A model generated the notes under the pieces. It saw only the letters and a program-made list of their open reading frames with translations. It did not search any database and was not told the DNA's origin. The translations under genes and the position numbers were made by a program. From an uncultured Pseudomonadota bacterium (GTDB lineage Bacteria > Bdellovibrionota_B > Oligoflexia > Oligoflexales > CAIYRB01), in the NCBI GenBank assembly GCA_903928445.1, contig CAIYRB010000010.1, positions 21,845-85,844 on the forward strand: a DNA stretch of 64,000 nt, in the 5' to 3' direction. Positions 7,648 through 16,659 of this stretch are shown one piece after another. Positions within the stretch are counted from its first letter, which is position 1, and every line of letters starts with the position of its first letter.

Positions 7648-9171
7648 ATGCTTCCCCCCAATCATGCCTCGCCCGAGTTTAGCCATGTCGCTATCACAGG
7701 AGCTGCCTTGCCGGTTGACCTGCCTAAGGATGTCACTCCGCTAGATCGAGCGGCCTGCCGTGCTTACCTAGACCAAAACACCTTTCGTCTGCAGCCGATC
7801 GACTACGGCAAGAAGTACCCGAAGTGGCCAGGCTCCGTCGGCTTAGAGATTGAGATGCTGCCGGTTATCGTCGCGCCTGCGGCTGGCCTGGATTATCCAG
7901 GCAGCGTGCCGCTGCAGGATCCCGGCTTTTCCAGCGCGACCATTCTGCGTGCCGAAGCCGCGCGCCATGGCTGGAGTATCGAGGAGACCATCGGCGATCA
8001 TGGGCAGCCGCTTCTGCTGAAACTGGGGCTGGAGGAGCAAGACAACATCAGCTTTGAGCCCGGTGGCCAGGTTGAGTTCTCGTCGCGTCCGTATCCATGC
8101 CTCGGTGATGCCGTGCGTCGCATGCAGCAGATGCAAGGACTCCTCGACCAGGCTTTTGCCGCGCATGGCGTCAAGTTCGTGCAGGTCGGCATCGATCCGT
8201 GGCACACCGTGCCAGAGATCGGCCTACAGATGCCCAAAGGGCGCTACCGGGCGATGGATCAGCACTACCAGGCGATCGGCGAATACGGCCAGCGGATGAT
8301 GCGGCAAACCTGCACGCTGCAGGTCAACCTCGACTTTGGTGCCACCGAAGCGACGATGGTGAAGCGCTATCTTGCTAGCCAGCTGTTTGCGCCGATGGCT
8401 ACGGCGACCTTTGCTTATTCGCCGGTGGTGGATCGCAAGGACCAAGGGGTGCGCAGTTTCCGCTCGCGGATCTGGCGGCATACCGATCCGACGCACACCG
8501 GCTTTGTCGGCATCGACCATCCGTTGATCGAACGTGGGGCGATGACGCGGCAGGCTTGGGTGGATGCGTATTTGGAGTTCGCCCTTAACGCCACCGTGGT
8601 CTTTGTTGCAGCCCTCGATTATTACGTGCCCAGAGGCACGATCACCTTTGGTGAATGGCTGACGACGCCGATTCAGGGCGTCAGCCCGACGGCGGCTGAT
8701 CTAGCGACGCACCTGTCGCTGCTGTTCCCTGAAGTCCGGCCGCGCGGCTTTCTTGAGGTGCGGTCGATCGACTGTCAGCCGCGGGCCTTTCAGAATGTTC
8801 CCGCTGCCTATGTGACGGGCCTGCTTTACGACGACAAGACCCTAGACGGTTTATTGGATTTATTACTACCTGTGCGGGCACAGTTACCCGAGCTGATTCG
8901 TCGCGCTGAGGGCGGCCTTGCCGACCCACAGCTCGCGGCATTGGCCAAAGCGGTGATGGCGCTAGCATGTGAGGGCTTTGCGGCGTTGCCTGGTTGCTTT
9001 AAAGCTACCGGCGGCGAACGCGAGCTAGCGGTGTTTGCAGACACCTTCACGGCGCGAAGCTTGACCCCGGCCGATGCGGTCATTGCGCAATTGAAGGCAA
9101 CCCAGGCTCCCTACCTGCCCCTGTCAGGGTATCAAGCCCTCGAAGACCGCTGGGCGGCACAACTCACTTAA
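7648..9171 (+). CDS. gshA: Glutamate-cysteine ligase, plant/alphaproteobacterial (GCS2) type
   Basis: It catalyses the ATP-dependent joining of glutamate and cysteine, the first step of glutathione synthesis. The 507-residue length and motifs GLEIEML near 71, SFEPGGQVEFSS near 135, PKGRYRAMDQHY near 196, and RQTCTLQVNLDF near 221 fit the GCS2 family found in plants and many Gram-negatives. EgtA-type ligases of ergothioneine synthesis belong to the same family and cannot be excluded. No gshB is in the window. Confidence 0.88.
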   Translation: MLPPNHASPEFSHVAITGAALPVDLPKDVTPLDRAACRAYLDQNTFRLQPIDYGKKYPKWPGSVGLEIEMLPVIVAPAAGLDYPGSVPLQDPGFSSATILRAEAARHGWSIEETIGDHGQPLLLKLGLEEQDNISFEPGGQVEFSSRPYPCLGDAVRRMQQMQGLLDQAFAAHGVKFVQVGIDPWHTVPEIGLQMPKGRYRAMDQHYQAIGEYGQRMMRQTCTLQVNLDFGATEATMVKRYLASQLFAPMATATFAYSPVVDRKDQGVRSFRSRIWRHTDPTHTGFVGIDHPLIERGAMTRQAWVDAYLEFALNATVVFVAALDYYVPRGTITFGEWLTTPIQGVSPTAADLATHLSLLFPEVRPRGFLEVRSIDCQPRAFQNVPAAYVTGLLYDDKTLDGLLDLLLPVRAQLPELIRRAEGGLADPQLAALAKAVMALACEGFAALPGCFKATGGERELAVFADTFTARSLTPADAVIAQLKATQAPYLPLSGYQALEDRWAAQLT

Positions 9172-9189
9172 GACCAGCAAGGACCTGTC

Positions 9190-12100
9190 ATGCCCCAGTC
9201 CCCTCAGTACAAGGGCTTCAGCAAAAGCAAAGCCAACCTCGACGTCGACGAGGACCTACTTGAAGACACGCCGCCGAGTTTAGAAAGCCGCGCGGCGTCG
9301 TGGGAGGAGATCAAAACCGGCGATGAGCTCGAGAGCTACATCGAGGACATCGCCGACACCGTGCGTATCGGTCTAGATCAGAGTATCGCCATCCTGACGC
9401 CATGGTTCTTCAACAACATGCCGCGCACCTATTATCAGACGACGCCTAGGCCCGAAAAGGTGCGGCACCTATCGGCCGTTATCACCGGTCACGTCTTCGA
9501 GACCAAGCAGACCGTCGAACTCTGGGACCGCGACCGCGCCAAGGTCACCTATATCGGCCCGGGTGGCGACCGCGCCATTTTGATCGACATGGCCAGACGC
9601 CTTGCACCCAACCCACTACGCATGGGCTCGCTGTACTTCTCCCGCGATAAACTGCTGTTCTTGTCGACCTTTCACTGCAAAGACCACAAGCAGCTCGATC
9701 GTGAAAATCGTCGCATCATGGAGAAGATCAAGGTCTCGCGCGCCCTGATCGCCGAGGATTTTCCGAACGAACAAGAGCGCATCGACCATTATCTAAAGAA
9801 CCTCGATAACGACTTCGTCATGTATGCCACGGCCAACCGGGTGCATCTCATGTACCGCATGGTTCGCCATATGCTCGATCACGAAGGTGCCCACACCTTC
9901 TTTGAGCCGATCGAAAATACCCAGACCGCCCGCTTGATGCTCGGCATGAAGAACGTCAATCCCTCGGAGGTGCTAGAGTCGATCCTGCACCTGGTAAACA
10001 GATACGAATTTAACGTGATCCGTGCCTTCTTGGTCAAGTTTTCGCAAGGCTATGATGAGCCGATCTCCGTGGTGCACATCATCGTGGCGCGTGAGGACGA
10101 GGTCAAAGTCGAAGAGAACAGCATTCCAGTCCTGCGCCTCAATAAAGCGCTGCGGACCCTGGGTTGGGTCGATGTCGACGAGTACGGTGACCTGACCAAA
10201 GAGCCCTACGGCTTCTCCATCAACGCCGCCAACTTAATCCGCGCCGTGGCGACGTGGACCCACATCATGCTCGGCAAGGAAAACCCTTATTACTATTCGC
10301 AGTATAAGATCCGTACGACGTTCTTTAAGTACGGCGAGTTTACCCGCGAATTGATCGCGCTGTTTCGCTTGCGCTTTGATCCCCTCAAGGCAGAAGAGCG
10401 CAAGCAAGACGGCTACGATCAGACGAAGGCCGTCTTGATGGCGATGACCAAAGAGGTGATCGACGAGGTCGAGAAGAACATCCTGCTTGAGTCGATCAAC
10501 CTGATCGAACACACCCTGAAGACCAACTATTTCTTGGCGACGAAGACCGGCCTGGCCTTTCGCATCGCTCCCGAAGCGCTTAATCCCAAGTATTACCCGC
10601 TGCGGCCCTTTGGCATATTCTTTATCGTCGGCAAGGACTTTCGCTTCTTCCACCTGCGCTGGAAGGATATCTCACGCGGTGGGCTCCGCGTGGTCATGTC
10701 GCGCAACTCCTCGGACTTCGACTATGCCTTGGCCGGACTATTCGACGAGGTTTACGGCCTAAGCCATGCCCAGCAGCTTAAGAATAAAGATATTCCCGAA
10801 GGCGGTTCGAAAGCCGTGCTGGTGCTCAGGCCAACCGGCCACCGCCAGCAGGCCGTGCGCGGCGCAGTCAATGCCTTGCTTGATCTACTGGTACCATTTA
10901 ATAGCAGCGACGAGCCAAATATCGGTGAGCCGATTAGCTACTACGACAAAGAGGAGATCATCTACCTCGGGCCTGACGAAAACATCACCAACGACCTGAT
11001 CGAATGGATCCCGCTGCAGGCAGCACGCCGCGGCTATCGCTATGCCGCAGCCTTTATGTCGTCAAAGCCAGGTGCCGGGATCAACCACAAGGAATACGGC
11101 GTGACGTCGGAAGGGCTCAACGTCTTTCTCGACAATATGCTGCGCCACCTCGGCATCAATCCATTGACCGAGCGCTTTACCATTAAGATGACCGGCGGCC
11201 CAGATGGCGACGTTGCCGGTAACGAACTTAAGATCCTGCACCGCGAATACGGCGAGCTTGCCCGCTTGGTGGCCATCGCCGACGGCTATGGTGCGGCGCG
11301 GGACCCGAACGGTCTCAACTGGAGCGAGCTGCTGCGCCTGTGCGAGGAGGGTAAGCCAGCCTCCGAATTTAATCCGGCCCTGCTCAGTAGCAGCAAGGAC
11401 GCTTTTGTCGTCAAAGCGGACAGCGCCGAGAATATCCGCATCCGCAATAATCTGCACTTCACGGTCTACGCGGACGTCTTTATCCCCGCCGGAGGCCGCC
11501 CCTACACGGTCAACGAAAAGAACTGGAATCAGTTCATGGGGCCCGACCACGTGCCAACGACTAGAGCGGTGGTCGAGGGTGCCAACATCTTCTTCACCAC
11601 CGAGGCGCGGACCGAACTGCAAAAGCATGGCGTCTTGTTTATCAAGGACTCCAGCGCCAACAAGACCGGTGTTATCTGCTCGTCCTACGAGATCATTGCC
11701 AGCTTGACGCTATCCAGCGAAGAATTCCTCGCCATCAAAAACCTCTATGTGCAGCAGGTCATCGAGATCCTCCGGCACAAGGCCGACCAAGAGGCGAAGC
11801 TGCTGTTTCAGGAATACAGCCTGCAGGGCGGCCGCAAGACCTTGGTCGAGCTATCGATGGCGATCTCGCGGCAGATCAGCGACGTCACCGATGTCATCTT
11901 AGAAAACCTGACGGCGCGCGAAGACGAGGTGCTCGCCAGCACGCTCTATCAAGAGATGATCTATCGTCATTGCCCAAAGGTCCTGGTCGAACGCTATCAA
12001 GACCGCTTGCTCAACCGGCTACCTCGGCCGCACCAGCTCGCCATCTTGTCGGCCTATATGGCGAGCTATATCGTCTACCGCGAGGGCCTCGGCTGGCTCG

Positions 12101-12333
12101 ATGGGATCCCGTCGGATGGCCGCTTTGAAGCCGCCAGAACCTACATGGATCAGGATAACTTTACCGGCAAATTGATTCATGCCGTGGAGGTTTCTACCCT
12201 GCCGGACAAAGAGAAGATCGCCTCGATCCTGCGCATGAGTGCGACCAGGGACTTGACGATTTTGGAGCTGGAACGGCGCCTCAACGAGAGCCTGCCAGCG
12301 CTCAGCGCCAAGCGTCCCATCACGGTGGGCTAG
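9190..12333 (+). CDS. NAD-specific glutamate dehydrogenase, large type
   Basis: The 1047-residue cytosolic enzyme deaminates glutamate to 2-oxoglutarate and ammonia with NAD. It is much larger than the common 450-residue enzyme but shorter than the 180-kDa class. The catalytic core is visible in the middle: the RWKDISRGGLR segment, then LKNKDIPEGGSKAV with the substrate-binding Lys and GG, and MTGGPDGDVAGNEL marking the NAD-binding fold. The long N-terminal region probably has regulatory function. A strong AAGGA ribosome site lies before the ATG. Together with the glutamate-consuming ligase upstream it forms a glutamate-centred neighbourhood. Confidence 0.9.
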   Translation: MPQSPQYKGFSKSKANLDVDEDLLEDTPPSLESRAASWEEIKTGDELESYIEDIADTVRIGLDQSIAILTPWFFNNMPRTYYQTTPRPEKVRHLSAVITGHVFETKQTVELWDRDRAKVTYIGPGGDRAILIDMARRLAPNPLRMGSLYFSRDKLLFLSTFHCKDHKQLDRENRRIMEKIKVSRALIAEDFPNEQERIDHYLKNLDNDFVMYATANRVHLMYRMVRHMLDHEGAHTFFEPIENTQTARLMLGMKNVNPSEVLESILHLVNRYEFNVIRAFLVKFSQGYDEPISVVHIIVAREDEVKVEENSIPVLRLNKALRTLGWVDVDEYGDLTKEPYGFSINAANLIRAVATWTHIMLGKENPYYYSQYKIRTTFFKYGEFTRELIALFRLRFDPLKAEERKQDGYDQTKAVLMAMTKEVIDEVEKNILLESINLIEHTLKTNYFLATKTGLAFRIAPEALNPKYYPLRPFGIFFIVGKDFRFFHLRWKDISRGGLRVVMSRNSSDFDYALAGLFDEVYGLSHAQQLKNKDIPEGGSKAVLVLRPTGHRQQAVRGAVNALLDLLVPFNSSDEPNIGEPISYYDKEEIIYLGPDENITNDLIEWIPLQAARRGYRYAAAFMSSKPGAGINHKEYGVTSEGLNVFLDNMLRHLGINPLTERFTIKMTGGPDGDVAGNELKILHREYGELARLVAIADGYGAARDPNGLNWSELLRLCEEGKPASEFNPALLSSSKDAFVVKADSAENIRIRNNLHFTVYADVFIPAGGRPYTVNEKNWNQFMGPDHVPTTRAVVEGANIFFTTEARTELQKHGVLFIKDSSANKTGVICSSYEIIASLTLSSEEFLAIKNLYVQQVIEILRHKADQEAKLLFQEYSLQGGRKTLVELSMAISRQISDVTDVILENLTAREDEVLASTLYQEMIYRHCPKVLVERYQDRLLNRLPRPHQLAILSAYMASYIVYREGLGWLDGIPSDGRFEAARTYMDQDNFTGKLIHAVEVSTLPDKEKIASILRMSATRDLTILELERRLNESLPALSAKRPITVG

Positions 12334-12361
12334 GGGTAGCTGTTGATGGTTGCAAAGGCAA

Positions 12362-12991
12362 CTAGGGAAGGTGGCTTTGCCCGGAGTACTTTTGACAGGC
12401 CTCGGGTAAGCCTCCTTCGATCTTCAGCGCGGTAAGGGCCTCGCGGTCTTTGGCCGGGAGCGGACAAAGAGCCCGGTATTTTGGGCAAGGGGAGCGGTAG
12501 GCCAGCTGGGTCGGGTAGCCGCCGTCTTTGAGGTCGCCGGTCCTGGTGAACTGAAAGACCGTTTCGATCGCGGCGCGCAGGCGCTTTTCGGCTGCAGCCT
12601 TGGCTTCGATCTCAGGCGCGTTTTTAGCCATCATCTGCTGATAGTCGGCCATCTGTAGCGTGAGTGTCTTGACCACGACAGCGGTATCGTCGCGCTTTGC
12701 CGCGAGCGTGGCATCAAAGTCGTGACCCGCTGCCTGCGTGGCCGCGGCCTTGGCCGCGGTCTGAGCCGTCGTCAAGGCCTCCTTAAGCGACGCCACCTGC
12801 TCCTTGAGCGCGGCTTGATAGGACGCAGTTCGCTCTTTCTCGTCGTAGGCCTTCAAGTAAGCACCGGCGACTGCTTGGCGACAGCCCTCGCGGACGTTGA
12901 CCTGATATTCCGGTGGCATAGCCCAGGCCGGTGGGGCGACTGTGAGCGCGATGAGTGCGAGGACGCTGAGCTTTGGACTTTTTTGTTTCAT
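12362..12991 (-). CDS. Secreted coiled-coil protein of unknown function
   Basis: The start is set at ATG 12991, giving a clean signal peptide (KQKSPKLSVLALIALTVAPP, cleavage after AWA). The mature part has a long Ala/Lys/Glu-rich helical region (about residues 55-150, likely coiled coil) and four Cys residues, two in a CPKYRALC motif, that may form periplasmic disulfides. I do not recognise a family. It converges with the dehydrogenase gene, with only 28 bp between them. Confidence 0.7.
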   Translation of the reverse strand: MKQKSPKLSVLALIALTVAPPAWAMPPEYQVNVREGCRQAVAGAYLKAYDEKERTASYQAALKEQVASLKEALTTAQTAAKAAATQAAGHDFDATLAAKRDDTAVVVKTLTLQMADYQQMMAKNAPEIEAKAAAEKRLRAAIETVFQFTRTGDLKDGGYPTQLAYRSPCPKYRALCPLPAKDREALTALKIEGGLPEACQKYSGQSHLP

Positions 12992-13121
12992 TGTTCCAAT
13001 TTTTTTTCGCAGAGTGGAATCCATGAACAAGTCACTGTGAACTTGCTCCTTGGGGCCAAAACACTACAATCGGCAGTGGTTCAATAAGCATCCGACCGCG
13101 TCGTTAGAGGGAGCGTTTGCC

Positions 13122-15029
13122 ATGAAGCAAAAAGAAAATTTCGTCACCGACAACCCCGATATTCGCTATCACCTCACCCGGCGTGTCGACCTTAAGGGCA
13201 TCTTCGAGGGCCTCTCGCCGGAGGAGCGCGAGGTCGCTGGTTGCTCTACCTTTGAAGAATACCGCGATATGCTCCTGGTGGCACTAGAGACCCTTGGCGA
13301 CGTCTGCGGCTCCGAGCTAGCCGGCAATGCCGCCCAGGTCGAGAAGGAGCCCATCTATCTCAAGGACGGCGAGGTCATCTTGCCACCGTCGATCGTTAGC
13401 AACCTCGAAAAGCTGGTGCAAGTCGGCGCCTCCAGTATGTCGGTCGAGCCAAAATACGGCGGCATGGGCCTGCCCTTCCTGCTGGAGGCCGCCGCCAACG
13501 AAGTCATCATGCGCGCCTGCCCTTCGACCGGACTCAACATCGTCTGGTACAGCGCCATCGCCGCTATCGTCGAGAAGTTCGGCAGCGATAAGATCAAAGA
13601 CTTTGTCGTACCGCGCATCGCCTCGGGCGAGTGGTCTGGCAGCATGGCGCTGACCGAGCCGGATGCGGGTAGCGATTTGGCGGCACTTAGGACCTATGGC
13701 CAATTGCAAGACGATGGCACGTGGCGCCTCTACGGGAGCAAGCGCTTTATCTCCAACGGCGCTAGCCAGGTGTCGCTGGTTTTGGCGATGAATGCCAAGG
13801 GAGTCCAGGGTCTAAACAATCTCAATTTGTTCCTTTGTCTACGCAAGCCACCCTTCACCCTCGACGGCTCTGAAGCCCCCGGCACCAAGTTTAACTACAC
13901 CGTCACGAAAATCGAAGACAAGCTGGGTCTGCACGGGTCGGCCACCTGTGAGCTCAACTTTGACGGGTCCGTCGCCTACTTGCTCGGCGAAAACGGCAAG
14001 GGCTTTCAGCATATGCTCAACCTGATGAACGATGCGCGCATCGCCGTCGGCTTCCAAGCGCTCGGCTACTGTGAGGCGATCCTGCGCCTGGCCACCGAGT
14101 TCTGCTCGCAGCGCCAGACCTGGGGCAAGCCGATCTCGCAGCACGAGATGATCGCCGAAAAGCTGTTAGACATGGAGGTTGAGGTCAAAGCCCTGCGCAG
14201 CCTTTCCTATCAGGCGGCGATCAATCAATCGGTCCTCTACCAAGGCGAGCGCAATCTAAAGCACGACAAGACGCTGAGCGAAGAGGCTCGCACCAAGCTG
14301 GAGCGCAAGGTCGCCAAGGCGCGTAAGCGGGTGCGCAAATGGACCCCGCTGATCAAATGGTACGGCGCCGAGAAGGCGGTCGAGATGGCCCGCATTGGCC
14401 TGCAGCTGCATGGTGGTTACGGCTATACCAAAGAATACCGCGCGGAGTGGTGGGTGCGCGAGAGTCTGATCTTGCCGCTGTACGAAGGGACCTCGCAGAT
14501 TCAAGCTCTGATGTGCGTCAAGGATACCTTGAAGGAAGTGATCCGGCAGCCCGGTCGGTTTATCGAGACCGCGCTCGGACTGCGCGTGCAGACTCTGCGC
14601 GCTGGTGAGCCGCTGCGCAAGAAGCTCTACCGCGCCAAGCAGCTGGAGAGCGGAGCCGTCATATCGATCCTCCTTAGCTTGCTAAAGACCAACGTCCGCG
14701 CCTCGATCTCCGAGGTCAAGCCTTCGGACTTGCGGCAGATGGTCAAGCTGCTGAGTCGCGACTTGATCAAAATGGAGAATGTCGGCCCAGCATTGCTGCA
14801 TGCCGAGCGGCTTTGTGAGATCAAGGCGATCGTCAGCCTGTCGCAGTGCCTAGTGTGGGACGCCGAGGATGATGAATCCCGCGCCCCTTACGCCGAGCGC
14901 TTCCTCAACAAGACCTGGCCGCGACTAAACATGCTCAAGGCCGAAATCGAGATGCACGATCCGGTGCTCACGCGCCGCCTCGCCGGATTTGAAACCGTAC
15001 CCGGAGAGACTGCGGCGGTGAACGCTTAG
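13122..15029 (+). CDS. Acyl-CoA dehydrogenase with C-terminal extension
   Basis: FAD-dependent oxidation of an acyl-CoA to the enoyl-CoA is expected. ATG 13122 is chosen because it has a GAGGGAG ribosome site. The 635 residues carry the family signatures: MALTEPDAGSD near 180 and LHGGYGYTKEYR plus LYEGTSQIQ near 430-460. The protein is about 200 residues longer than classical acyl-CoA dehydrogenases, with a Lys/Arg-rich insertion near 390-415 and a helical tail, as in the larger DmdC/AidB-like groups. The chain-length preference cannot be read from sequence. Confidence 0.9.
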   Translation: MKQKENFVTDNPDIRYHLTRRVDLKGIFEGLSPEEREVAGCSTFEEYRDMLLVALETLGDVCGSELAGNAAQVEKEPIYLKDGEVILPPSIVSNLEKLVQVGASSMSVEPKYGGMGLPFLLEAAANEVIMRACPSTGLNIVWYSAIAAIVEKFGSDKIKDFVVPRIASGEWSGSMALTEPDAGSDLAALRTYGQLQDDGTWRLYGSKRFISNGASQVSLVLAMNAKGVQGLNNLNLFLCLRKPPFTLDGSEAPGTKFNYTVTKIEDKLGLHGSATCELNFDGSVAYLLGENGKGFQHMLNLMNDARIAVGFQALGYCEAILRLATEFCSQRQTWGKPISQHEMIAEKLLDMEVEVKALRSLSYQAAINQSVLYQGERNLKHDKTLSEEARTKLERKVAKARKRVRKWTPLIKWYGAEKAVEMARIGLQLHGGYGYTKEYRAEWWVRESLILPLYEGTSQIQALMCVKDTLKEVIRQPGRFIETALGLRVQTLRAGEPLRKKLYRAKQLESGAVISILLSLLKTNVRASISEVKPSDLRQMVKLLSRDLIKMENVGPALLHAERLCEIKAIVSLSQCLVWDAEDDESRAPYAERFLNKTWPRLNMLKAEIEMHDPVLTRRLAGFETVPGETAAVNA

Positions 15030-15043
15030 GACTGAAGCCTGGG

Positions 15044-16534
15044 TTAGGCCTTTTTCAGCCGAGGACCTGAAACAAACGCCGCTGCCAAAGCGGCGGTGAT
15101 CAGGTCAATCTCTTGGCTGGTGATGGCAAAGTGCGGGGTGAAGCGCAGCGAATTGGTTCCGCCGTGGATCACGCCGATGCCGTGGTGACGCAGGTACTCC
15201 TCGAGTTGCCCTTTGCCGATGACATGGAAGGCGTCGGGATAGAGGTCGATCGAGACGATGAGTCCTGTACCCTGGACCTTGCGCACCACCTGCGGGTGCT
15301 GCTGGGCGAGGACCTGGAACTTCTGCAAAAACTCGCGGCCTTTGTCCTGGATGTTCTGGCGTAAGGCCGGCGTCACCAGATCGAGCACGGCCACGGCGAC
15401 GTCGAGTGCCCGTGGATTGGCGGTCTTGGTGTTGCCGTAAACGCCGCGCACGTAGATCTTCGCGGCGGACTTCGTCAGCGCCAGGATCGACAACGGAAAC
15501 TGACCAGCGTTTACCGCCTTGGAATAGGTCTCCATATCCGGTGGTGGGAGGGCTTCAAAACCTGGGTAATCGGTGATGCTCAAACAGCCTTGGGCACGGA
15601 TTCCCGCCTGGATCGAGTCGATGACTAAAAGCGTTCCGGCCGCGGCCGTCAATTGCCGGGCCAAGGCGTAGAACTGCGGCGTGATCGCCTTACCGGGATC
15701 ACCTTCGCCCATGACCGGCTCTAAGTACATGCTCTCGAAATACACCGCTTGCTGATCGGCCCACTCAAATGCGGCTTTCAGTTCGGCGAGGTTGTTTGGC
15801 TCGATGGTGTAGTTGACGTTTAAGTTGCGAAAGGAGGCCAGATTGGTGCGGTAGTTCTTCGCCGATGAGTCCGACAGGATCGCCGGCTTTTCCGTACGAC
15901 CGTGGAAGCCGCCCTTGAGCGTCAGGTACATCAGGCGTTTACCGGTATGCCGCCCACCTGGATCGGTCATCGTCTTGGCGTTGATGTCGGAGATCCGGGT
16001 TGCCACCGTCACCGCTTCGGAGCCGCTGTTCATACAGATGAAACGATCGAAGGGACAGCTACCCCCGCGGCGAAAGCCGATCTCCTGTTTGAGGCGTTGG
16101 CCGAGGCGCAATTGGCTGAAGCTCGGGGTCATGACGTTGGCCATCACCTGCGGTGCGGCGAGGGCTTTGATCACGGTATCTGGGCCGTGGCCGAAGCCGA
16201 TCATACCGTAGCCACCCGAATCGTGGATCACCGCGCCGTGAAAGCTCACCAGCCACGGGCCACGGCCGGACACGGGCAGGTAGGGGGTGCGTTGGTCCTC
16301 AGCGTAAAAGTTGACGAAGTCAGCTTGGACGAGGTCCATCAGTCGCTCTTCGCTTTCTTTAGCGAGCGCCGGGAATTCTTTGAGGAGTCGCTGTTGGGCC
16401 GCGTCGCCTTCGGCAACTGCCTGAACCAGCTGGGGATCTTGCAGGAAGGGCTGCAGTTGTGAGGTGCTGAGTCCGAGGGTCGCGTGGGCGCCGACGCGGG
16501 CTTGCATGGATGCTAATTGCTTCAGTATGTCCAT
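15044..16534 (-). CDS. Class III PLP-dependent aminotransferase
   Basis: The 496-residue enzyme moves an amino group from an omega-amine or amino acid donor to a keto acid. Visible features are the NSGSEAVTVATRI cofactor-phosphate segment, LKGGFHGRTEKP, the EPVMGEGD acidic motif, LLVIDSIQAGIR with the pyridine-nitrogen Asp, and ETYSKAVNAGQFP with the likely Schiff-base Lys. The N-terminal 80 residues are unusual for the family. The substrate cannot be told; lysine or other omega-amino acids are possible. An AAGGA ribosome site precedes the ATG. It converges with the acyl-CoA dehydrogenase gene 14 bp away. Confidence 0.85.
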   Translation of the reverse strand: MDILKQLASMQARVGAHATLGLSTSQLQPFLQDPQLVQAVAEGDAAQQRLLKEFPALAKESEERLMDLVQADFVNFYAEDQRTPYLPVSGRGPWLVSFHGAVIHDSGGYGMIGFGHGPDTVIKALAAPQVMANVMTPSFSQLRLGQRLKQEIGFRRGGSCPFDRFICMNSGSEAVTVATRISDINAKTMTDPGGRHTGKRLMYLTLKGGFHGRTEKPAILSDSSAKNYRTNLASFRNLNVNYTIEPNNLAELKAAFEWADQQAVYFESMYLEPVMGEGDPGKAITPQFYALARQLTAAAGTLLVIDSIQAGIRAQGCLSITDYPGFEALPPPDMETYSKAVNAGQFPLSILALTKSAAKIYVRGVYGNTKTANPRALDVAVAVLDLVTPALRQNIQDKGREFLQKFQVLAQQHPQVVRKVQGTGLIVSIDLYPDAFHVIGKGQLEEYLRHHGIGVIHGGTNSLRFTPHFAITSQEIDLITAALAAAFVSGPRLKKA

Positions 16535-16579
16535 GAGACGGTCCTTTAATGGGGCGGCTATGGTCAGACTATAGCACCG

Positions 16580-16600
16580 AAAAAAGGGGCTAATAACCCC
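16580..16600 (-). terminator. Rho-independent terminator candidate of the epimerase gene
   Basis: On the minus strand GGGG (16600-16597) and CCCC (16589-16586) can pair over a seven-base loop and are followed by six T. A second CCCCCaGGGGG palindrome sits just upstream. The stem is short but GC-only. Confidence 0.45.
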
Positions 16601-16659
16601 CTGGGGGTGGGCTTATGGAAAATTCATGGGGGCTGACAGCAGCTAGACCTGGGGGCCAA

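Noticed and set aside
6661..7686. 341-codon minus-strand frame over exbB and exbD
   Set aside because: Antisense to two clear genes; a His/Asp/Arg-rich shadow typical of GC-rich coding DNA.
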